Shown here in pieces: positions 56,834-64,000 of a DNA stretch of 64,000 nt (its first letter is position 1; each line of letters begins with the position of its first letter). Where the stretch lies: NCBI GenBank assembly GCA_037043455.1, contig JAWPHD010008262.1, positions 1-64,000 on the forward strand, written 5' to 3'. A program made the translations under genes and the position numbers. Source of the stretch: Cyrtodaria siliqua (Eukaryota; Mollusca; Bivalvia; Adapedonta; Hiatellidae). The notes beneath the pieces are model-generated. The model saw only the letters and a program-made list of their open reading frames with translations. It was not told where the DNA came from and made no database searches.

Positions 56834-59800
56834 AAACCATGTGCATCAGTTGTAATTCCATCTTCTCGGATATATCTTTTTGAGTAGAATGGTGATAGTG
56901 TAACTTTGTTTACTTTTATGCCATATATTTGATGCTTCATTGATCGCATCATATTCATTTCATGGGTGTATTTTTTCTTGTTAAACAATGCATCTTTATA
57001 GTTTCCAAAGTTGATATGTTTTTTGACTACATATTCTTTTACACCCTTTGCTTTTTAAATGAGTTGTTCATCTGCTCTCAAAATAGAATATAGCTTGGGT
57101 CTTAATCCAACATACTCAGCTATAGCAACACCAGCACATTCGTCTTTCATTTTACCCACTACTTTTTTGTTTGTATCATCATGCATTGGGTGATCTTGAG
57201 GATAATCACTCAAGTCATACTCATCTTTCATTTCAGCCATGTCTTTGTATGCATCATCTGTTCTGATGTCTACAAGCAAGCTGTCAGTATCTGTGTATAA
57301 TAAAGTACAGTTATCTCCATACCTTTTTTTCAAAGTATTATAATACCAATCATACATCATATATTTTGATAAATCTAATACTGACATTCCAACATAAATT
57401 GGCTTGGTTAATTTTAATTTTGTTTTGTTTACATGTATTGCCGATAATTCATCTGAAAATTTTACACGTCTGTTAAAGTTTGGTTTGGCTATTATTTTCC
57501 TTATTGTTTCATTATTAGAGCCGTTAGTTTTTACTAATTTTATGTCAGTTCGCTTTCTTAAATTTTCCATTGTTTTTCCAAATACTGAGTTATTCATAAG
57601 CTTGTAAAAATCTTTTTCAAATTGTGACTTAGCTTTTTTCCTAAGTTCTGTGTTTAAATTTATGTATGATGCCATCCAAGGTTTTTCATTAAATTCTAGC
57701 ACCCTGTGGATTTTTGTTAATTCCATGCCTAATGATAAATACAACTGTAAATTTTTATAATGTAATACATATTTTGTTTTGTCCATAAGATTTGGTACTA
57801 GTTGTTCTGTCATAACGTTATTTTCTAATAAATTTGTTTGGTACTCAGATAACCATTCTTTTTTTACTTTTAATCTTTCAGGGGCAAGTGGATAATCATT
57901 GTGACTATCATGTAGTCCTTTAGGATATTTTAAATCTACTTCAAGAAAATATCCTTTATCTTTTCTCAGCTCTTGTAATGTTTTTAAGTCAACCCATTTA
58001 AATCCGGAATATGGAAGCGGCTGACTCATTGCCCACCCATATAAGTTGTTTGCATCAAAATACATTAACAAGTTTTTTTCTCCATCTGGGTTATAATCAA
58101 ATATATGAGGATTGTTTGCTTTTGCATGTCTTTTTGATACCATGCTAATTCCACCACGCATACCTTTTTCTATAAATAAGTGCATATTCATATCTGTAAG
58201 AAGTTCTAGTTCTATTTTTGAAAATTTAAGTAAAGCATCCCAAGATAATCCAGGTGCTGTGTAGTAATGTAAAGCATCAAGTTTATATGATTTCATGCAT
58301 GTTTTTCTAAAAGTTTGGAATACATCAGCCAACAAAGTTACATCAGTTTTTAAATATAAATCATGATAATCTCCAAGAGTTTTACATTTTAATTTTTCCC
58401 ATACTTCTTGGGCATGATCGTAATCTTTTTGAGTAATACCATCATCTGTAAGTTTACTGTAAAATGATTCAATCGGTGGTAATTTAGTTTCATTAAATTT
58501 ATCCATGCTATCAAAATATTCATATGGATAAACACCTTTTCGTAAAAGTAAATCTGTTTGTTCTTTAAATTGGTCTTTTGTAATTTTGAAATCAGATTTG
58601 TCTGTTGCTTTGACCAATTTTTTCAAAGACGAAGCCATAAATTGAAAACTGTCTAAAAATTTAAGTTGACCAACACTAAATGATATGTATTTTTCAGCAT
58701 TATTTGGAATACATGTTATATTACCTTTCATTTTATGTATTTTTTGCATAATCAAATGACTATCATATCCTTTGAGGTTGTGAAATATGACAGGAATTGA
58801 AGTTTTGCCAGGTTTTATTTTTAGTTTTAAGTTGCAGTTTTTATGTGCTGCACCTCAGTATTCTCCAGTAAAATGGCAGTGATCTCTTACTTTACAGTTT
58901 TTACCAGATTTTCTGCCTATTTCATTATCACATATCCAATATTGTGTAGCTTTTTCATAATCTGCTTCATTTTGTTGAGTCATTATTAATGGTTTCGGGT
59001 GAGCAAATATATTATTAATGTTGCTCTTCTCACATTCTAGGCGATTTAAAAACACTTCAACAGCATCTTCACCTCTGTAAATAACTGAATCATTAGCTTT
59101 GTTGTCATATCTGACAACTTGGTATCCAAATCCACAAGCTTCGTGCACATTTTGAATTTCTGATTTTTTTCCAAATTGTTTTAATTGTGGTTTAATTATG
59201 CTTTCAAAATCAGCATATATTACATAAGGAACAGGCATTTTATTTTGGTAATATTTAAATTTTACAGTATTTTTACCATTTTCTGGCATTTCAATTTTGC
59301 AAGATTTTTTGTTGATACCATAACAATCTTCTTTGTGATTTGCTAGTAAGTCTTCATTTGAAAATCCATAAAGGCAACGATCACAGAAATAAGTTTTGCA
59401 TTTATGTTTGTTGTGGTCGTAAAGCTGTTTATTTAAGTTTTTAATCCAGCAATAGTGACTGTTTGTAACATTTTCATCAGATATCAAAAGTAGATTAATC
59501 CTGTTAATGTCTTTAGGTTGTTCTGATATTTTATATGGAAAAATATTTACTTTTTTACTTTTTTCTGATATGGTGTATCCGTAAACATTAATAGCAATAT
59601 CGTTTAGTTTTTCTACTTTTGAAATTTGGAGTGGGAAAGTCAATTTTATCTTTTTTTAGAAAATCTATACTTGGGTATTTTGACAACCTGTCGGTGTGAT
59701 CTGCTGCAGGATTTAGTGCAGAATTTATAGCATGAAACAAACATTGATTATCGTTATTTTTTACGTTTATTATTGCTTTTTTGTTAGCTAATTCTACAGG

Positions 59801-60536
59801 CAGTGGAATATATGAAGAACCTTTTAATGGTTCATAGTTTCAAATAAAGCTTAACACAGTGATCAACTTCTAATCCGGATGCAGTATTTGTAAATCTTTC
59901 TAAACTTTCTTGTATAAATGCAGATGATTCATCATAAAACTCATTTATTTTTTCAGAGCTCAAAATAGCATTTTGTTCACTATGCAATACTGCTGTAGTA
60001 TATTTTTTGGTTGCACCATTATCTTTAAATAAATCTATAGTAAGTCCTAATTGAAATTTTAATCCATTCGTCTCTATTAGCTCTTTGATAATTTGTTTTG
60101 CTATAATGGATTTTTTATCACGGAATAGTTTTTGAGGATCTTTGTATTTTTCAACAGACATTTCATATGCTTTAAAATAACCGCATATTGGATTGTCAAC
60201 TAGTTTTAATTTTTCTTCATCTTTTTCATCTTTGATAACTTGTTTTAGTTCGTTTATAACATTTTTTTGTATTTTTTTATATTTTTCTTCTTGGTCTTTT
60301 ATAGCTTTTTCTTTGTCTTTTATAGCCTTTTCTTGCTTTTTCTTTTCTTTTTTACGTAGCTTTTTATCACGTCGTCTTTTTTGATGATTTTCAAATACTT
60401 GTAATTTAGCTTCCTTTGTAGTTTCCTTTGAAACTTCAGGCTCTTTTATAGCATCTATTGCTTTTCTAAGCTGATCGTCGTTAATTTTTCCTTCCATGTG
60501 CAATCGCACTAGGTATAACATCTCATTGTTACTCAT
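56818..60536 (-). pseudogene. polB: Protein-primed DNA polymerase B, inner element (broken)
   Basis: About 1,240 codons from 60536 (MSNNEMLYLVRLHMEGK). Order: a lysine-rich coiled N-terminus; a conserved pre-exonuclease region ending LKGSSYIPLP (59830); a cysteine finger YFCDRCLYGF (about 59380); exonuclease I VIYADFESI (about 59210); an HNH-like VRDHCHFTGEY segment; exonuclease II region HNLKGYDSH; motif A YFDANNLYGWAM (about 58050); motif [16 protein letters not shown] (about 57590); motif C YTDTDSLLVDI (about 57290); and a C-terminus with SMKHQIYGIKVNK. Breaks are frameshifts near 59832, 59640 and 57057, and an in-frame TGA at 58855-58857. The last 75 codons, after the final shift, are still open to a TGA at 56818. 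Same domain plan as the outer polymerase but clearly diverged from it. Confidence 0.92.
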
Positions 60537-60607
60537 TTTTGTAATATATATTATAATATTTTTTTTTCTTAATATAAAATATTATTTATTATAACAAAAA
60601 AAAGAAA
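60537..60607. promoter_or_regulatory. Bidirectional promoter of polymerase and zinc protein
   Basis: 71 bp of nearly pure A/T between divergent starts, with ATATATTATAATATT. It lacks the TTTAAAAATATAT word seen before the virion genes. This may be an early-type promoter. Confidence 0.4.
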
Positions 60608-60871
60608 ATGGAAAACACCTGTAAATTTTTAAAAGTTGGAAATCAGGATCCTTGTAAAAGTAAACCTACAAAAGATTCAAGTTATTGCAGTATACATAAG
60701 TTTAGATTAAAGAATAGTAAAGTTTTGCCATGTTTGAAGTGTGGAAAAGATACATGTGCAAAATATCAAATATGTGTTAGTTGTGGTGCCCCAGCAGTTA
60801 GATTAAGGCACAGATACTTGGAAATAATAAAACCACACAGAATTTTGATGCGTGAAATTAAAAGTTTATAG
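60608..60871 (+). CDS. Small cysteine-rich zinc-binding protein
   Basis: 87 residues, intact. The first module CKFLKVGNQDPCKSK...SYCSIHK resembles the C-x(n)-C...YCxxH short finger found in large-virus proteins. The second has CLKCGKDTCAKYQICVSCG, a compact CxxC-type ribbon. The C-terminal 20 residues are basic. A regulatory or DNA-binding role is inferred. It is the last gene before the right terminal repeat and shares a promoter with the polymerase. Confidence 0.55.
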   Translation: MENTCKFLKVGNQDPCKSKPTKDSSYCSIHKFRLKNSKVLPCLKCGKDTCAKYQICVSCGAPAVRLRHRYLEIIKPHRILMREIKSL

Positions 60872-60945
60872 TTGTATGAGAGTTAATTTTTGTAAAAAAA
60901 TTTAAACTTGGTTTGTTAGGTACCATCTTTTTAAAAAAGTTTATT

Positions 60946-61166
60946 AACCTAAGTTTTAATGTTTAACCTCTATTTTGTAATAAAATTTAAACATCTAAAT
61001 TTAAAACATTTTCACAATTCAATCTTAAAATCTTGGGTTATTTAGCGCCTGTGACATGCTAAATAACCAGTTTAATTGACTTAATTTTCAGTAAACTGAA
61101 AAAATTTGTGTGGTGATTTTAGATTATTTGGGGTGATTTAGTTGTGGTCCAGAACCCCCATAATGT
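60946..61166 (-). repeat. Right terminal inverted repeat of the inner Polinton
   Basis: Reverse complement of 47081-47301 with about two mismatches. It ends ACCCCCATAATGT on the plus strand. The following ATATAT (61167-61172) is the right copy of the target duplication. Confidence 0.95.
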
Positions 61167-61172
61167 ATATAT
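61167..61172. repeat. Target-site duplication (right), ATATAT
   Basis: Matches 47075-47080. It lies just past the end of the right terminal repeat, 20 bp before the end of the outer-element gene at 61193. Confidence 0.6.
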
Positions 61173-61192
61173 ATTTACAGTTAGACAATAAT

Positions 61193-62047
61193 TTAATTAA
61201 AATATTTAGAAAATAGTTGTTCGTGTTCTTTGGGTGATATTTTACCTATTTTTAATAATTCATCGATTATGCTAATACCTTTATTTATTAGCTGTGGGCT
61301 ATTATTCCCTGATTCGATACTTCCACATACCAACTCCAGATCATCCATCAAATCTTTGGGGCTATTGTAATATTCAACACAACCTCCTAAAATCTTTTTG
61401 AACTTTGAAGAACCTTTATGAATTGGTAAACCAGACAATTCTGTTAGTTTCTTAAAAACATTCTGAGACAGCTTTGAATAAGTTTTTCCATTGTTGTAAC
61501 GCTTTGTTATCAAGTCTATAAAATCATCATCTACTTTTAGATCTAGCACAACTGCTTTTCCTTGTTTGGCAATAAGTTTGTGATGACCAACAAGATTAGG
61601 TAAATCAATTTGTAACATTCCATAGTACCCATCTTTGTCGACCTTGTAGGAATTTCTTTTTTGTTGTAATCCCGTGCCTGAAAATACTTCGCTATGCGCA
61701 TGTATTGCTTCAATTCTTTTTCTATAATATTTTAAAGCTTTTGACTCGTTTGCCAGAGTGCTTTGAACTCGTTTGTATTGATCTCTCGCGGTTTCATCCT
61801 GTTCTTTTTTTAAATGTTTAGTGACTTCAGCCCTGTCGCGACCATTTTGTTTGATAATAGCACCAAGCCGTTCGATCAGGTCTGAAAGTTTTTGGTCAGT
61901 ATCTCCGACTACACTTGATGGTAAGGGCAAGTCAAATAGATCTAACACTTCTTTATCGATTCCAACATCTAGATCAGCAGTAGTTGGTTCTTCATCGAAT
62001 AACTGGGGTAATTCCTGGTACGTTTTTGAGTCGCCATGCGTCAGCAT
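61193..62047 (-). CDS. Conserved Polinton-associated protein, outer element
   Basis: 284 residues, intact. The N-terminal third is acidic. Residues about 70-120 are a charged helix (KHLKKEQDETARDQYKRV). The C-terminal half contains DKDGYYGMLQIDLPNLVGHH, IDLITKRYNNGKTYSKL, ELSGLPIHKGSSKFKKI and SIESGNNSPQLINKGI. I recognise this combination from unnamed proteins widespread in cnidarian and mollusc Polintons. Its biochemical role is unknown to me; a virion or DNA-associated function is possible. It lies outside the inner element and on the same strand as the outer genes at 41.5-47.1 kb, so I assign it to the outer element. It lacks the TGTAAT...TATA motif, and its start lies in a hairpin, so the first residues may not be original. 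Confidence 0.65.
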   Translation of the reverse strand: MLTHGDSKTYQELPQLFDEEPTTADLDVGIDKEVLDLFDLPLPSSVVGDTDQKLSDLIERLGAIIKQNGRDRAEVTKHLKKEQDETARDQYKRVQSTLANESKALKYYRKRIEAIHAHSEVFSGTGLQQKRNSYKVDKDGYYGMLQIDLPNLVGHHKLIAKQGKAVVLDLKVDDDFIDLITKRYNNGKTYSKLSQNVFKKLTELSGLPIHKGSSKFKKILGGCVEYYNSPKDLMDDLELVCGSIESGNNSPQLINKGISIIDELLKIGKISPKEHEQLFSKYFN

Positions 62048-62064
62048 GGCTGACTCCTTGGAAT
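62031..62064. repeat. Hairpin over the start codon of the outer-element gene
   Basis: GAGTCGCCATGC and GCATGGCTGACTC face each other around GTCA. The stem is 12 bp with one bulged base. It covers the ATG at 62047 and may mark a rearrangement joint at the right edge of the outer element. Confidence 0.5.
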
Positions 62065-62129
62065 CATGTATGTGTGTATATATGTGTATGATGTGTATAG
62101 TGGATTTTGTGAATATGGACTTTTTTAAA

Positions 62130-62530
62130 ACGGATGGAACGCTTTACCGTTGTAAGCAATGTAGTCCCCTTTAACTGCTTCAAATACAACTTAATTTGAT
62201 AAGATGACTGACATGAACGTTATGTATACCGAGTAATATAACTACTGATTGTGAAATAATGAAATAATTGTAATTGTATACAGTATAAACATGTCTTTTT
62301 TGTAGGTTTAACGAAATAGTTTGCCCATTAATATCATATGCCCAAATAAGGATGGCTATTTTACGCACTTCGAGAATGTAGTTCCTTTAACTGCATCAAG
62401 TAAAACTTACTTTCATAAGGTGACTGACATGAACGTAATATATACCGAATAATATAACTTCTGATTGTAAATAATTGTCATTGTATACAGTATATACGTG
62501 CCTTTTTTGAAAAACGAACTGAAATACTAG
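62130..62530. repeat. Diverged tandem duplication, about 215-bp period, two copies
   Basis: AATGTAGTCCCCTTTAACTG near 62158 recurs as AATGTAGTTCCTTTAACTG near 62375. Each is followed by TGACTGACATGAACGT and TTGTATACAGTATA. Noncoding. Confidence 0.8.
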
Positions 62531-62550
62531 CGCAATAATACGCGCATATG

Positions 62551-62564
62551 GCGTGACGTCACGC
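62551..62564. promoter_or_regulatory. CRE-type palindrome GCGTGACGTCACGC
   Basis: A perfect 14-bp palindrome containing TGACGTCA, the CREB/ATF site, in a locally GC-richer patch. It lies 40-250 bp before a possible decayed SAP-domain exon, so it may be an old promoter. Function is not shown. Confidence 0.4.
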
Positions 62565-62714
62565 GCACTTCATCCGGGTAATCGGCAGCGAATTTTATAA
62601 ACATGGACGAAGTAACGCGGAAGTCAATGCAACAATCACTCAATCCAGAGTTTTTGTAGCTTTATAACCAGATCTTGATGAGAATCTGATTCCTAGGGCA
62701 TTATTACGAGGGAA

Positions 62715-62813
62715 AATGCCCCGAAACTTTAACCAAGAACTTGTTCGTTGACTAAAGTGTCGGAAAGGTCACAGGAGCCAGCCTATCGGACAAGAAAGCC
62801 GAACTCGTAAAAA
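62715..62813 (+). pseudogene. Possible decayed SAP-domain exon
   Basis: One frame reads NQELVR, stop, LKCRKG. The next frame reads KVTGASLSDKKAELVKR and ends at donor GTAAAC. Together they have the look of a SAP DNA-binding helix pair (ELVRWL...GKKAELVKR), common at the N-terminus of multicopy molluscan genes. The in-frame stop and shift argue that it is dead. Confidence 0.3.
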
Positions 62814-64000
62814 GGTAAACAGTAGACTCCGATTGCTTTAGTCTGTATATTTGACATCGAATAACCCAGTACCATCTCGGTAAATAGTTGGAAATCAAAT
62901 TTCTCGTTGACACAATAGCGTTATATTAATACAATGAACCCGGAAAAATAATGTTCGCATATTAAATGATGGGTGGGTGGAGTAATGCAGATAATGAATT
63001 GTTTTTGAAGTATCGTCTTTCTTAGTTTCTATCTATCTATTTTATGACCGTCTGCTTAATGAACAGTTCTAAACAACAACAGAAAAAACTTGCAGATAAG
63101 ACTGAGTTTTTAAGGCGACCATGATGGATAATTTTCATGTGGATATTTTATTGCTTTACCGGTGTTCTCGTCATTAAATGTATCCCACACTTACACAAAA
63201 TAACATAGTGATGATGCAATGATGATTTAAACCTTTGCCTTTCATAAGTCATCAACACGTTTTATTTAATTGTACAATATGAAATGATAAACAGGTTATG
63301 TCAAAGGCTTGGGTACCTGCATAAAACTTGATGAAATATCTGTGTTTGCGTTAAAACAAATGCTAATATTTATGTTAGTACATATCCCACGTGACCTAAA
63401 TTCTTCATAAGCAGATGGCCATGTTATGAAAACAGCAGAAGACAATAATTTAAACTTAAAGACTCCATAGTACTGAAAAATATAGATGTTAAGCTGATGA
63501 GGCTGCTCATATTTTTCATAGAAAATAAGTACGGCTTTGTTTCTTCCTGCTCAATAAAAAGCATTAAAATGACTATCCCTTTATAAAACTAGTTTGTAGG
63601 CATAATTATATTACAAGCTATATTTTCTTGTGTACTTCTATTCTATGTATCTTCTTTTTGTGTTGTCTGATTTTAAAACACCAATATGGATACATTTAAT
63701 TTAAATCATAGTCTGATATTTTTTATTTAGAGATTGAGGATGAAGTCCGAGTAAACCCCTTATTTTCACCTACTGAATATCTCAATATACCGGATGTGAA
63801 AGTTATGAATTAATCATCATTGTTTTAAATTCACTTAGCTGATGTTTTTGTATGAAGTAATTATATATTTTTCTTATTTTAAATGTTTCTATTTTATTAT
63901 AATATGCAACAGCATGTTCCATCAACTTAAGTTTATCAAGTATGTAATTGACGGTGTCATGGTGTTTCTGGGTTGAAATTGTAGAACTTTATAGGTTTGT
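62814..64000. other. AT-rich sequence, no feature seen
   Basis: No exon, repeat or RNA gene recognised on either strand up to the window end. Confidence 0.5.

Larger units (their letters stand above)
47081..61166. mobile_element. Inner Polinton/Maverick element, 14.1 kb, nearly complete
   Basis: Bounded by 221-bp inverted repeats (47081-47301 and 60946-61166) and flanked by ATATAT on both sides (47075-47080, 61167-61172). Six-base target duplications are the Polinton norm. The flank is an AT repeat, so the ends could shift by a few bases. Gene set: polymerase B, DDE integrase, packaging ATPase, capsid-like protein, and about nine other genes. Order and strands are given in the individual entries. 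About nine nonsense or frameshift lesions plus one lost start show it is no longer active as it stands. Confidence 0.92.
41493..62047 (-). mobile_element. Outer Polinton/Maverick-type element, interrupted by the inner one
   Basis: Two blocks, 41493-47074 and 61173-62047, flank the inner element. Both carry Polinton-family genes, mostly on the minus strand and closely spaced. Removing the insertion would put the gene ending at 61193 about 40 bp before the start at 47061, a spacing normal for this element. No capsid, ATPase or integrase gene of this element is present, and no terminal repeats were found. It is therefore truncated, or its ends are rearranged. Confidence 0.7.

Overview
This is AT-rich animal genomic DNA with spliced genes and dense repeats. 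It is probably from a bivalve mollusc. That is an inference from the thioester-protein exons, the repeat styles and the viral-like elements; no species marker is visible.

Left third (1-14.7 kb): five exons of a minus-strand thioester-containing alpha-2-macroglobulin/complement-like gene (2284-14091). Their splice sites and phases agree. Its introns hold a tRNA-derived SINE, a 0.4 kb MITE, three copies of the 3' end of one reverse-transcriptase retroelement, and a long inverted-repeat element. The upstream exons of this gene are not seen before the satellite begins.

Centre (14.7-41.3 kb): a 13.7 kb satellite with a 32-bp unit built on a perfect palindrome and with a 1,027-bp higher-order period. 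After it come dispersed repeats, MITEs, two related minisatellites (34.4 and 36.8 kb), a 52-bp repeat, a compound CAG-type array, and two short elements with terminal inverted repeats at 40.5-41.3 kb. Two short exons at 33.2-33.8 kb look like a decayed transposase-type gene.

Right third (41.5-62.1 kb): the most interesting part. A Polinton/Maverick (adintovirus-like) element is bounded by 221-bp terminal inverted repeats at 47081-47301 and 60946-61166, with a matching 6-bp ATATAT on each side. It carries protein-primed DNA polymerase B, a DDE integrase, a packaging ATPase, a capsid-like protein and about nine accessory or virion genes. It sits inside a second, different Polinton-type element. 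The remains of that host element lie on both sides: polymerase B, a coiled-coil protein, a small protein, a VLTF3-like zinc-ribbon factor and a two-segment membrane protein on the left, and a conserved Polinton-associated protein on the right. The insertion fell in an intergenic promoter of the outer element.

The two elements use visibly different upstream motifs. Both are decaying: the inner one has about nine stops or frameshifts plus one lost start, and the outer one has seven. The inner terminal repeats nevertheless differ at only about two positions. The capsid-like gene, ATPase and integrase of the inner element are still open.

Right edge (62.1-64 kb): a 0.2 kb tandem duplication, a 14-bp CRE-type palindrome, a possible decayed SAP-domain exon, and plain sequence to the end.
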